Shown one piece after another: positions 18,347 to 26,686 of a stretch of 49,190 nt of DNA. The stretch covers positions 1 through 49,190 of the forward strand of contig JAEEYO010000038.1 in the NCBI GenBank assembly GCA_016288205.1, given 5' to 3'. Positions within the stretch are counted from its first letter, which is position 1; the number at the start of each line of letters is the position of its first letter. The position numbers were made by a program, and so were the translations under genes. The notes beneath the pieces are model-generated. The model did not search any database and was not told the DNA's origin. It saw only the letters and a list, made by a program, of their open reading frames with translations. Origin of the DNA: Treponema sp. (GTDB lineage Bacteria; Spirochaetota; Spirochaetia; Treponematales; Treponemataceae).

Positions 18347-18375
18347 ATTATAGTTAGTATCTACTAACATGTCAA
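18347..18375 (-). promoter_or_regulatory. consensus feoA promoter with operator as spacer
   Basis: Minus strand TTGACA (18370-18375), exactly 17 bp, TATAAT (18347-18352). The spacer itself is TGTTAGTAGATACTAAC. Confidence 0.8.
18354..18367. promoter_or_regulatory. metalloregulator palindrome 2 of feoA
   Basis: TTAGTATCTACTAA, a full match, lying wholly inside the -35/-10 spacer. Confidence 0.7.
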
Positions 18376-18385
18376 GGTCGTTTAG

Positions 18386-20134
18386 CTATAATTTCCAACT
18401 TACGGCTTGTTTTCTGGAGTCAATGAACCTTGCGTAAATTCCGCCCTTTGCGACAAGCTCATCATGCTTACCCTGCTCCGCAATTCGTCCCTTGTCAATT
18501 ACGACAATCTGATCCGCATTGCGCACCGTCTTGAGTCTGTGTGCAATCATTATAACGGTCTTTTCACGAGTAAGCTCCTTTACGGCCTCCATCAGGTCGC
18601 GTTCGTTCTCGGGGTCCACATTTGCGGTAGCCTCATCAAGAATGATTACGGGAGAGTCCTTCATAATCGCTCGTGCAATGGAAATGCGCTGACGTTCACC
18701 GCCACTCAAAGACGCACCCGCCTCACCGATCACAGTGTCATATCCGTTTGGAAGCGACATTATAAAATCATGGCAGCACGCCTTTTTCGCAGCAGCAATG
18801 ACTTTTTCCATCGAAGCATCGGGCTCACCAAAACGGATGTTGTTCGCAATCGTATCATGGAAAAGATAAACGCTCTGGAAAACAAAGCTGAAATTTTTCA
18901 TCAGACTGTCCATGCTGTAATCCTTCACGTTCTTGCCACCAAGAGAAACGCTTCCCTTGTCAACATCCCAGAAGCGAGAAAGCAGATGACAGAAAGTAGT
19001 CTTACCGCCGCCGCTTGGTCCAACAATCGCAGTGGTCGTATGCTCAGGAATTTTCAAAGAGATTCCGTCGATAATTTTTTTCGTGTCGTATGCGAAATCC
19101 ACGTCACGCGCCTCAATGTCACGCTTCGATGGCTGAATCTCACTGCCCTCAATATCCATTGTCGGAAGAGCAAGAATCGCACTTGCCTTTGTCACGCCCA
19201 AATCAATTATGCGTAAAAGAGCAGAATAATTTCCGCCCGCCTCAAGAGCATTAAACAGCATGAACGAACAGACGAGCATTGTGGAGCAGTCAGCAAGCAA
19301 CATCGAACCGTTCAAGTAAAAATAAAGCGACGTAATCATCATCGCAACACCGCTGAGTTTTGCGACGAGTGACTGAATGTTTGAAACAGGAATGCACCGC
19401 ATCTCCATTTTAATCAGGGTCTTTTTCCTTCGGTTAATCACAGAGTTCAATTCCCGGCTTCTCTTTCCGACAAGATTGTAAGCCTTAACCTCAGAGATTC
19501 CCTGAATGTACTCCAGCACCTTCCCAATCTCCGCGGCGTCATCCCGCATCTTATCTGCGGAAATATTTTTCACGGCAAGCCTCATAAAAAGATTCACAAA
19601 TTCAAAAAGACCGAATCCCGCAAGAGCGACAAGGGCAATTCTCCAGTCAAAGAGAAATAGCATCACGATAATCAAAGCAGTGTCCAGAAGCCCCTGGAAA
19701 ACCATCATCACGGCGCGGGTCGCAACGTCACCCATATTCTCCATCGTGTTGGTCGTAACAGAAGTAATCTCACCAAGACTGTTGTCGTTAAAATATCCCA
19801 TCGGGAGATAGCGCAAATGCTCGGCAATCTCAATTCTCTTTTTCGCGCAAGTCCTATATCCACCCTCGCACTGCCACATTGACGTGACCTTTCTCGTTAC
19901 AATTCCGCCGATGACGCTCACGCACATAATACCGAATGAAAGCCATACAGTCTTTGTCTCAAAAGGGATTCCCTCAAATGCCGTCGCGATTACACCTCTC
20001 AGCATTACAGCAACAGCCCCGATTCTCAACGCCATGAAAAGCGAGTTAAAAATTCCAACTATAATTGAACCGTAAAATTTCCTGCGGTTTTCGACATCAC
20101 AAAACTTAAAAAATTTAATCAAAGTCTCAAACAT
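18386..20134 (-). CDS. ABC half-transporter (YbtP/IrtA-IrtB type), second of pair
   Basis: Protein of 582 residues if started at 20134, where GGAGCGGGG precedes the ATG; a longer reading would run into the upstream gene. An N-terminal six-helix membrane domain comes first, then the ATPase: Walker A GPSGGGKTT, signature LSGGERQRIS, Walker B VIILDEATANVD, and His in MIAHRLKT. It pairs with the upstream half-transporter, 13 nt away. Exporter-fold pairs of this kind import siderophores in yersiniabactin-type systems, and the adjacent ECF and Feo genes favour uptake, but direction is not proven. Confidence 0.9.
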   Translation of the reverse strand: MFETLIKFFKFCDVENRRKFYGSIIVGIFNSLFMALRIGAVAVMLRGVIATAFEGIPFETKTVWLSFGIMCVSVIGGIVTRKVTSMWQCEGGYRTCAKKRIEIAEHLRYLPMGYFNDNSLGEITSVTTNTMENMGDVATRAVMMVFQGLLDTALIIVMLFLFDWRIALVALAGFGLFEFVNLFMRLAVKNISADKMRDDAAEIGKVLEYIQGISEVKAYNLVGKRSRELNSVINRRKKTLIKMEMRCIPVSNIQSLVAKLSGVAMMITSLYFYLNGSMLLADCSTMLVCSFMLFNALEAGGNYSALLRIIDLGVTKASAILALPTMDIEGSEIQPSKRDIEARDVDFAYDTKKIIDGISLKIPEHTTTAIVGPSGGGKTTFCHLLSRFWDVDKGSVSLGGKNVKDYSMDSLMKNFSFVFQSVYLFHDTIANNIRFGEPDASMEKVIAAAKKACCHDFIMSLPNGYDTVIGEAGASLSGGERQRISIARAIMKDSPVIILDEATANVDPENERDLMEAVKELTREKTVIMIAHRLKTVRNADQIVVIDKGRIAEQGKHDELVAKGGIYARFIDSRKQAVSWKL

Positions 20135-20147
20135 ATTTTCCCCGCTC

Positions 20148-21932
20148 CTATTCATCCTTAGATTCAATATGTGCTTTCCACATATTCGCATACAATCCGT
20201 TCAGAGCAAGCAATTCCTCATGGGTTCCACAGGAATCAATCACACCGTCCTTGATTACGTAAAGCTTGTCCGCGTCCTTAACGGTGGAAAGTCTGTGCGC
20301 AATTACAATCAGAGTTTTTCCGGCAACAAGCTTAGCAACCGAATTCTGAATGATCGCCTCATTCTCAGGGTCCGTATATGCGGTCGCTTCATCAAGAATT
20401 ACGATCGGAGCATTTTTCATCATCGCACGAGCAATCGCAATTCTCTGCCGCTCACCTCCGCTCAGATGCGCTCCGTTTCCACCAACCACAGTCTCAAATC
20501 CGTTTTCAAGCGACATAATGAAGTCATAACATCCGCTCTGACGTGCGACTTCCTCAACCTCTTCATCGCTCGCCCCTTCACGTCCAAGACGGATATTCTC
20601 ACGGATGCTCATGTCAAAAAGGAAGTTATCCTGACTTACATAAGCGACCCGGCTGTTGTATTCCTGAAGCGAAAGGTCCTTTATATTCACGCCGCCAATC
20701 TCAATGCTGCCCGAATCGACATCCCACAGAGAAGCGATCAGACGCGCAATTGTTGACTTACCGCTTCCGCTCGGTCCAACAAAAGCTGTGTACGAGCCCT
20801 GGGGAAGAGACATGTTTATTCCATGCAAAATCTCTTTCGGTGGTGTTGCAGCGGCATCTCCGTCCTTGTGATAGCTGAATCTAACATCTTTCAGCACAAT
20901 GGAATTATCTGCAGGCTTTTTTGCATCAACGGCAGGACGCTCAAGTTCCCCAAGAGACATTATGTTTCCGACCTCGCCGAAAATAGCTCCGGCTTTCGCA
21001 ATGTCATCGTGATAAGAAAAAGCAATGAGAAATGGCTGGATTGCACAGACGGCAAGAATTATAACGCTCACAAAAACCGATGCGTCAACCGAACCACGCA
21101 GGAACATAAATCCACCGATGGGAAGAAGCGAGAGAAGCAGAGAAGGTGTAACGACCGTCGCAACGGCATGTGGCCAAATACAATCGCGCATCCATTCAAC
21201 GTAACAGTCCGAACCCTCTTTTGCGGCAACGACGAAACGGTCATAGGATGCCTTGGACTTTCCGAAAGCCTTTATGACCTCAATTCCATTGATGTATTCG
21301 ACGGCAGTATCATTCAGTGCCTTTGTTTTGTTCAGGGCATACTGAAAACGTGCGGGACCATCCTTCATCATAAAACACATAGCAATTATTCCGATCGGAA
21401 GTACGGCGAAACAAGCGAGTGCAAGTCTCCAATCTATCACAAAAAGATAGACAAGAAGTGCAAGCGAAAGAATAATGTTCGACGTGTATTCAGGAACAAT
21501 GTGAGCAAGAGTTGTCTCCATGCTGTCAATTCGTTCAATCATAATATTTTTCAACGAACCGGACGGCATATCAAGAACAGTTCCAAGAGGAAGACGTGTA
21601 AGTTTGTCGCACATTCTCTTTCGGATATTTCCAAGAAGATTGAAAGTCGCCATGTGGCTCATGCTCGTGGAAATTGCATGGAAAACAACATTACCAAGCC
21701 AGAATAGAGCGACGATTCCACATTCTTTAAGGAAAAGATTCCAGTCGCGGACTCCGGCAAGAAGCTGACGGACAATCCGTGCAATCATCAGATAAGGCGC
21801 AATGCAGCACGCCACACTGAGAAGGGCAAAGAACACGCTTACGATGTACTGTCCTTTTTTTTCACCCGCAAATTCAAAAATCCAAGCTACGAGGCTTTTC
21901 TTTGCAGGATTACGTTTTTTTGAATCAGACAT
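20148..21932 (-). CDS. ABC half-transporter (YbtQ/IrtB type), first of pair
   Basis: Protein of 594 residues. Membrane helices span ~30-320, followed by the ATPase domain with GPSGSGKST, LSGGERQRIA, IVILDEATAYTD and VIAHRLST. AGGAG lies 5 nt before the ATG. It probably forms a heterodimer with the next gene. It has its own promoter and palindrome, though the ECF operon ends only 67 bp upstream and read-through is possible. The cargo is presumably a metal chelate or haem-like compound; this is inference from context. Confidence 0.9.
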   Translation of the reverse strand: MSDSKKRNPAKKSLVAWIFEFAGEKKGQYIVSVFFALLSVACCIAPYLMIARIVRQLLAGVRDWNLFLKECGIVALFWLGNVVFHAISTSMSHMATFNLLGNIRKRMCDKLTRLPLGTVLDMPSGSLKNIMIERIDSMETTLAHIVPEYTSNIILSLALLVYLFVIDWRLALACFAVLPIGIIAMCFMMKDGPARFQYALNKTKALNDTAVEYINGIEVIKAFGKSKASYDRFVVAAKEGSDCYVEWMRDCIWPHAVATVVTPSLLLSLLPIGGFMFLRGSVDASVFVSVIILAVCAIQPFLIAFSYHDDIAKAGAIFGEVGNIMSLGELERPAVDAKKPADNSIVLKDVRFSYHKDGDAAATPPKEILHGINMSLPQGSYTAFVGPSGSGKSTIARLIASLWDVDSGSIEIGGVNIKDLSLQEYNSRVAYVSQDNFLFDMSIRENIRLGREGASDEEVEEVARQSGCYDFIMSLENGFETVVGGNGAHLSGGERQRIAIARAMMKNAPIVILDEATAYTDPENEAIIQNSVAKLVAGKTLIVIAHRLSTVKDADKLYVIKDGVIDSCGTHEELLALNGLYANMWKAHIESKDE

Positions 21933-21945
21933 ATTAGCTCCTGTG

Positions 21946-21959
21946 TTAGTTTTAACTAA
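21946..21959. promoter_or_regulatory. metalloregulator palindrome before the ABC pair
   Basis: TTAGTTTTAACTAA, a full match and identical to the enolase site. It lies in the leader, 13 bp before the ATG. Confidence 0.65.
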
Positions 21960-21974
21960 CTTTTACAAGAAATT

Positions 21975-22003
21975 ATAATACAAACTTAGTATGTGTTAGT
22001 CAA
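21975..22003 (-). promoter_or_regulatory. predicted promoter of the ABC pair
   Basis: Minus strand TTGACT (21998-22003, overlapping the stop codon of the ECF ATPase gene), 17 bp, TATTAT (21975-21980). Confidence 0.5.
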
Positions 22004-23472
22004 GCGATTTTCTTGTATTCCGCAAGATGGATTTCACAGTCACAGCATTCCTTAATCAGCTCACGGTCATGGGTTACGACAATCACGGTTTTTCCCATTG
22101 CCTTAAGCTCACGAAGGATCGCACCAATCTGAAGCATGTGTGTGTAGTCAAGTCCGCTTGTAGGCTCATCGAAAAGCATTATGTCACGTCCGCTCGCAAT
22201 GGCAGAGGCAACTGCGACACGTTGTTTTTGTCCGCCCGAAAGTGACTGGGGATGTCGTTCCGCAAATTGCTCAAGGTCAAGCATGGAAAGAATTTTTCTT
22301 GCCGCATTCTCATCGCTTTCATTCTGGCTGATTTCTATCTCATCCAAAACGCTTTCCGTAAAAAGCTGATGGTTCACGTCCTGCATCACAAGATAAATCA
22401 GTTTTTGTCGCTTCCGCCGCTTATAGACTTTTCCACCATAGAGCAGAGTACCCTTTGAGCGGTGTCCAAGCCCACACAGGCAGTTCAGAAAAGTTGTCTT
22501 TCCCTCTCCATTGTTTCCGGTAATGGCAGTAATTTTTCCAACAGGGATTTCCATGTGAGGTATGTTCAGTGCCTCGTATCCGTTTTTGTACTTGCAGCGG
22601 AAATTTTCTATTATGAGATTTTCATTTTGTGATTGCGAATCTAACGATTGCGAATCAAGTTCGGGATGACATTTCACATCAATGACCGTGGACTTATTTG
22701 TACGAAGACCCATTTGGTGAAGTTCATCTTCGCTAATTTTATCCATCTGTCGCCGTGAAAGTTCTCGGTCAATTCTTCCTTCCTTTAAAATGACCGTTCT
22801 GTCCGCCAAATCCCACAGATAAGAAATGCGGTGTTCTGCCACGATTATTGTCTTTCCTTCGTCCTTCCATTTCTTTAGCAGGTCATGAAGTTCGTCAATC
22901 GTGCGTAAATCAAGATTCGCGCTCGGCTCATCCTGCAGGATAATTTTATTCCCGGTAACAGCAACTGAAGCGCAGGCAATTTTTTGTTTCTGTCCGCCGC
23001 TCAATGCAAAAAGACTTCGGTTCATAAGAGGCTCAAGCTGAAGTTCCTTTACCACATTATCAATTCGCCTGAGGATTTCATCTTTTTCCATCCCCTGATT
23101 TTCACAAGCAAAGGCAAGCTCACTCGTCGTGTCAACATTAAAAAACTGGGAACGTGGATTTTGAAATACAGTGCTCACGGTTTTGGCGGTATCATACAAC
23201 TCGGCATGGCTTACATCAAATCCGTCGACAGTAACGGAACCTTGCAAACGACCTTCGAAAAAACTCGGAATAAGACCGTTGATCAGCCGGAGAATTGTCG
23301 TCTTTCCACAGCCAGAACCTCCGGTAAGAAGAACAAACTCACCCTCCTTCACCGTAAGGTTCAAATTGAAAAGGCTTCCGTTTGCCTCAGTCTCGTCCAC
23401 CCCGCCGGCAGCCCCTCTTTCAATTCCCTCACCGCTTCCATAGGTAAAACTCACATTTTTAAGTTCAATCAT
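22000..23472 (-). CDS. ECF transporter ATPase with two fused ABC domains (EcfA-EcfA')
   Basis: Protein of 490 residues with two ATP-binding cassettes. Domain 1 has GGSGCGKTT, LSGGQKQKIA and IILQDEPSANLD; domain 2 has GNNGEGKTT, LSGGQKQRVA and IMLFDEPTSGLD. It powers the energy-coupling-factor importer formed with the T and S proteins just upstream. The start codon follows directly on the ecfT stop (TAAATG). The linker at about residues 266-278 reads CHPELDSQS-LDSQS and comes from a REP-like repeat inserted in frame. Confidence 0.92.
   Translation of the reverse strand: MIELKNVSFTYGSGEGIERGAAGGVDETEANGSLFNLNLTVKEGEFVLLTGGSGCGKTTILRLINGLIPSFFEGRLQGSVTVDGFDVSHAELYDTAKTVSTVFQNPRSQFFNVDTTSELAFACENQGMEKDEILRRIDNVVKELQLEPLMNRSLFALSGGQKQKIACASVAVTGNKIILQDEPSANLDLRTIDELHDLLKKWKDEGKTIIVAEHRISYLWDLADRTVILKEGRIDRELSRRQMDKISEDELHQMGLRTNKSTVIDVKCHPELDSQSLDSQSQNENLIIENFRCKYKNGYEALNIPHMEIPVGKITAITGNNGEGKTTFLNCLCGLGHRSKGTLLYGGKVYKRRKRQKLIYLVMQDVNHQLFTESVLDEIEISQNESDENAARKILSMLDLEQFAERHPQSLSGGQKQRVAVASAIASGRDIMLFDEPTSGLDYTHMLQIGAILRELKAMGKTVIVVTHDRELIKECCDCEIHLAEYKKIA
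22631..22671 (-). repeat. REP-like element inserted in the coding linker
   Basis: On the coding strand, TGTCATCCCGAACTTGATTC begins at 22671 and matches the widespread GTCAT-CCGAACTTGATTCGG type of intergenic repeat. An 11-bp direct repeat GATTCGCAATC follows (22646-22656 and 22631-22641). It keeps the frame and adds about 13 residues between the two ATPase domains. Confidence 0.6.
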
Positions 23473-24198
23473 TTATATCACCTTGCAGGCACGAAGAATC
23501 ACAAATAAAAGTCCACCGCCAAGACAGACAAAAGTTACGGCATCGCACCATCCGAATCCTATTTTGCAAATGTTCGTGCGTTTCGTCGGAGCACCAAGAC
23601 CACGTGTTAAACTTGCCGCGGAAAGCTCCTGTCCGATTTTCACCGAGCATGTCATCATGGGAATCAGACGGTACTCAATCATCTGCAATGCTTTTTTGCC
23701 ACCGAACCTGATGTCGCGCATACCCATGGCACGGTTGATGCTTTTTCCTTCTTCCAAAACGGTAGGAAAAAATCTGAACATCACGGCAAGCGGAATTGTG
23801 ATTTTCTGAGACACATGGATTCGTTCCATCGCGCAGATAAACTCGCTTACAGTAGTCGTGGAAACCACATACATCCCGGTTAGGATTCCCGGAAGAAAGC
23901 GAAGTACGATCCCGCACATGGCAAGGAGGAGAAAGTTCGGCAGTCCTGAGCAATGCGGCATTACGAAAACGGCAAGCAGATATGCAAGCGAGTAAAAAAT
24001 CACCGCGAATAAAACAGGTCCCCACCGCCTTGCACCGAGCAAAAGAAGCAGTGGAAGATAATTCAGGGCCACACGGAATTCCGCCGCAGCATCACCTCCG
24101 GCATTTCCGAGCACAAACACAGAGACAAAAGCGAGCAGCAGGAGTTTTGTACGCGGATCCAAAAGCGATTTGCGGGAAGTGCTTTTCATCAATTCCAT
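23473..24198 (-). CDS. ECF transporter transmembrane component (EcfT/CbiQ-like)
   Basis: Protein of 241 residues with about five or six membrane helices. Conserved elements are LDPRTKLLLL near the N-terminus, the coupling-helix stretch IPLAVMFRFFPTVLEEGKSI, AMGMRDIRFGG, and the Ala-x-x-Arg-Gly-type AASLTRGLG. It couples ATP hydrolysis in the fused ATPase to the S component. It lies 13 nt after the S component gene and abuts the ATPase gene. The first ATG is used; the ATG at 24189 is also possible. Confidence 0.88.
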   Translation of the reverse strand: MELMKSTSRKSLLDPRTKLLLLAFVSVFVLGNAGGDAAAEFRVALNYLPLLLLLGARRWGPVLFAVIFYSLAYLLAVFVMPHCSGLPNFLLLAMCGIVLRFLPGILTGMYVVSTTTVSEFICAMERIHVSQKITIPLAVMFRFFPTVLEEGKSINRAMGMRDIRFGGKKALQMIEYRLIPMMTCSVKIGQELSAASLTRGLGAPTKRTNICKIGFGWCDAVTFVCLGGGLLFVILRACKVI

Positions 24199-24211
24199 AG
24201 CTTGACTTCTT

Positions 24212-24796
24212 TCAAACGATGCCGGCCTTAACGAAATGCTTTTTCAAAACTTTGAGTCCAAGAAGTCCGCCGAGCACACCGAACACAAAGCACAGGACAA
24301 GATGAACCGGGCATGACCACATGGGCATGAGTTTTGTCAGAGCCTCAATATATTCCTGACCGAAATTCTGTCTCGTTGACCAGTATTTGTCGGCAAAGAA
24401 GAAAAGCGGAATGTAGTTGCTCCAGACCCACAGGCAGAAAACTCCGTATGCAATCACCGCACGCTTAGCACTTTTGTACTCACCCTTTTTGATGATAAGC
24501 TCAGCCACAAGTCCCGCGACAGTTCCAATGATAAGTGCATAATACGACATTCCCGTAAGCCACATGAGAAGTCCCATAAGAATGCTCATAATCAGAACCA
24601 TGCCGAATTTCTTCACCTTTGTCATAAACAGCATGAACGGAATGCCGCCGAACAATGGCATGAGAATTGAGTAAGTGGGCATGAAGATAGGAATGAATCC
24701 GAGCATTGCAAGAATCATGACAACTACAAAATAAATTGCCGTGAATATTCCGATATTGATTAAATCCTTACCGGTAAGTCTTTTTGTATTTTCCAT
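24212..24796 (-). CDS. ECF transporter S component (Trep_Strep/MptD family)
   Basis: Protein of 194 residues with about six hydrophobic segments. The N-terminus LTGKDLINIGIFTAIYF, GGIPFMLFMTKVKKFG and GLVAELIIKKGEYKS fit the Trep_Strep integral membrane family, known mainly from treponemes and streptococci and treated as ECF substrate-binding subunits. GGAG precedes the start. First gene of the S-T-AA operon. The substrate is unproven; the metal-type operators and the adjacent ABC pair and feo genes suggest an iron-linked compound. Confidence 0.88.
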   Translation of the reverse strand: MENTKRLTGKDLINIGIFTAIYFVVVMILAMLGFIPIFMPTYSILMPLFGGIPFMLFMTKVKKFGMVLIMSILMGLLMWLTGMSYYALIIGTVAGLVAELIIKKGEYKSAKRAVIAYGVFCLWVWSNYIPLFFFADKYWSTRQNFGQEYIEALTKLMPMWSCPVHLVLCFVFGVLGGLLGLKVLKKHFVKAGIV

Positions 24797-24824
24797 TTTG
24801 GAAATCTCCTTTTATTATCTTTTG

Positions 24825-24838
24825 TTAGTAAAAACTAA
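24825..24838. promoter_or_regulatory. metalloregulator palindrome 1 of the ECF operon
   Basis: TTAGTAAAAACTAA, a full match, 28 bp before the S-component start. Confidence 0.65.
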
Positions 24839-24846
24839 CTAAAACG

Positions 24847-24860
24847 TTAGCACATACTAA
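24847..24860. promoter_or_regulatory. metalloregulator palindrome 2 of the ECF operon
   Basis: TTAGCACATACTAA, one mismatch, 22 bp from site 1 centre to centre. This is the last copy I found in the window. Confidence 0.55.
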
Positions 24861-24889
24861 CATCAATAATAAAAAATATCAATAGGGAA

Positions 24890-24959
24890 ATACAAAAAAA
24901 TGGTGAGGAACCGAAAGCGACTGCAATCATCTGCAATTCAAAGCTCACGGAACCTCACC
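24890..24959 (-). terminator. intrinsic terminator of uxuB
   Basis: Long inverted repeat GGTGAGG/CCTCACC (24953-24959 with 24902-24908), continued by three more pairs after a 2x2 mismatch. A run of T follows on the minus strand (24890-24901). It lies 25 nt past the uxuB stop. Confidence 0.7.
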
Positions 24960-24983
24960 TTAAAAGGTTGTAGATTTTTTACT

Positions 24984-26594
24984 CTAAAGGCTATTAAGCA
25001 TGGATCGGACTGTACCCTTTCCGGCAGACAACATGGTAAAGTAAACCTTCACCTTTCCCGCAAGACCGGCTTCCTCAAGGTCCACACCGAAGATTTCCTT
25101 TTTATGCAAAAGCGGATCAATAGCCTTGCATGCGGTCTCCCCGTCTCCACCGAGCTTCACATCGGCAACATATTTTCTAACATCATCCAGAAGCGGATCG
25201 GGACTCAGCTCGAATGCGTTTCCGTTGTCATCAATTCCCATAAGGTAACGGAGCCACAGAGCGAACACAAGCGGAATCACGTCCAGTTTTTCCACGGTCA
25301 AATCACTTCGCTCCATGTATCTCTTGATTGTCTCACCGAAACGGATGCTCAATTTTTGAGAAGTGTCGCACGCAATTCTCTGTGGCGTGTCGGGCATGAA
25401 AGGATTCGGGATGCGCACGTTCACAACCTCGTCAATAAAATCACGTGGCTTGATGATTCCTGGATCCACAACAACAGGAAGTCCCTCCTCATACCCAAGC
25501 TTCTTTACAAGACGGAGCAAATCAGCGTCCTTCATCTCGTCGGCAATCAGAGTGTAGCCCAAAAGACATCCGCTTACCGCAAGGAATGTATGGAGCGGGT
25601 TAAGGCAGGTACAGACTTTCATCTTCTCAACTTTGTCCACGGTCGCACGGTCAGTAAAATAGAGTCCGGCCTTTTCCAGCTCAGGTCGTCCGTTGGGGAA
25701 AGCATCCTCAATCACAAGATACTGGCACTCCTCGGCATTTACAAAAGGAGCGACGTAAGTTTTCTTTGCGGTAATCACCGGCTCCAGCTGCTCAATGCCG
25801 TCGTCCGAAAGAATCTTCTCAATCTTTGAATCAGGACGTGGAGTTATTTTATCAATCATGGTCCAGGGGAAAGTCACCTTGGAAGAGTCATTCACATAAT
25901 CAAGGAATCCGGGTTTGCACACACCACGCTTTTCCCATTCCCCGGCAAATTCATGAACCGCAGACTTAAGTTTGTCTCCGTTGTGCGAACAGTTGTCCAT
26001 GCTTACCATGGCGACAGGGAGAGCTCCGTTTGCAAATCTCTCGTGAAGGAGGGACACAACCTTTCCAATGTAGCTCTTTGGAGAAGCGGGTCCCGAGGCA
26101 AAATCATCTTCCACACCCGGCATAAAAACTCCGGCTGCGTTCTTCAAAAGGTATCCCTTCTCAGTGATTGTGAAAGTGACCATCTGCAGGGATGGATTTC
26201 TGAAAATTTCGCGAAGCCTTTCCCAATCCTTTTCGTTCGAACTGTCAGCTGTCAGAGACTCCATGATTGAGCCGACCACAGTTTTTTCAACCGAACCGCT
26301 TGCCTTCAAAGTTACGAGCGCCCCGATGTTGTCATGCGGACGGTACATCTTTTCGATTATCTCGTAGTCATATCCTTCGGCAACAACAAGTCCCCGGTCA
26401 AGGACACCCTTGTTCAAAAGCTCCTGCACCACATTCGCCTGGAACGCACGGAAGATGTTTCCCGCACCAAAGTGAATCCAAAACGGATTTGCCTTAGTCG
26501 CCTTCTCAACTTTTTCCCTGTCAAACTCAGGAAGAGAGTATCCCTTCGCTTTCCATTCCGATGTGTTTTTTATTCCTTCGACTGTCAGTTTCAT
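24984..26594 (-). CDS. uxuB: fructuronate/tagaturonate reductase (mannitol dehydrogenase family)
   Basis: Protein of 536 residues, long-chain mannitol dehydrogenase family. The Rossmann part includes WIHFGAGNIFRAFQ near residue 39; the catalytic half includes VSMDNCSHNGDKL, KVCTCLNPLHTFLAVSG and FIDEVVNVRIPNP. It would reduce D-fructuronate to D-mannonate with NADH. The mannonate dehydratase and aldouronate-type transporter at 33.6-38.5 kb support UxuB over mannitol dehydrogenase. AGAGG lies 7 nt upstream of the start. It shares a promoter motif with the transporter operon. Confidence 0.85.
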   Translation of the reverse strand: MKLTVEGIKNTSEWKAKGYSLPEFDREKVEKATKANPFWIHFGAGNIFRAFQANVVQELLNKGVLDRGLVVAEGYDYEIIEKMYRPHDNIGALVTLKASGSVEKTVVGSIMESLTADSSNEKDWERLREIFRNPSLQMVTFTITEKGYLLKNAAGVFMPGVEDDFASGPASPKSYIGKVVSLLHERFANGALPVAMVSMDNCSHNGDKLKSAVHEFAGEWEKRGVCKPGFLDYVNDSSKVTFPWTMIDKITPRPDSKIEKILSDDGIEQLEPVITAKKTYVAPFVNAEECQYLVIEDAFPNGRPELEKAGLYFTDRATVDKVEKMKVCTCLNPLHTFLAVSGCLLGYTLIADEMKDADLLRLVKKLGYEEGLPVVVDPGIIKPRDFIDEVVNVRIPNPFMPDTPQRIACDTSQKLSIRFGETIKRYMERSDLTVEKLDVIPLVFALWLRYLMGIDDNGNAFELSPDPLLDDVRKYVADVKLGGDGETACKAIDPLLHKKEIFGVDLEEAGLAGKVKVYFTMLSAGKGTVRSMLNSL

Positions 26595-26620
26595 AGTTAA
26601 CCTCTAATATAGAAAAGTTC

Positions 26621-26640
26621 CTACTAGTATTCTAGCATAC
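26621..26640. promoter_or_regulatory. candidate hexuronate operator before uxuB
   Basis: TACTAGTA core (26622-26629) with CTAG and GTAC-type repeats following. The same TACTAGTAT lies before the transporter-uxuA operon. Confidence 0.5.
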
Positions 26641-26686
26641 CAGTACAAAAAAATCCACTGTTTTTTCAATTTTCCGACATTTTTTT

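Noticed and set aside
20823..21707. 294-codon open frame opposite the first ABC half-transporter
   Set aside because: Covered by a well-conserved ABC gene on the other strand; the translation is basic and low in hydrophobic pattern, as expected of an antisense reading.
24900..25829. 309-codon open frame opposite uxuB
   Set aside because: It lies wholly within the strongly recognised uxuB gene and its terminator and has no family-like sequence; a shadow frame.
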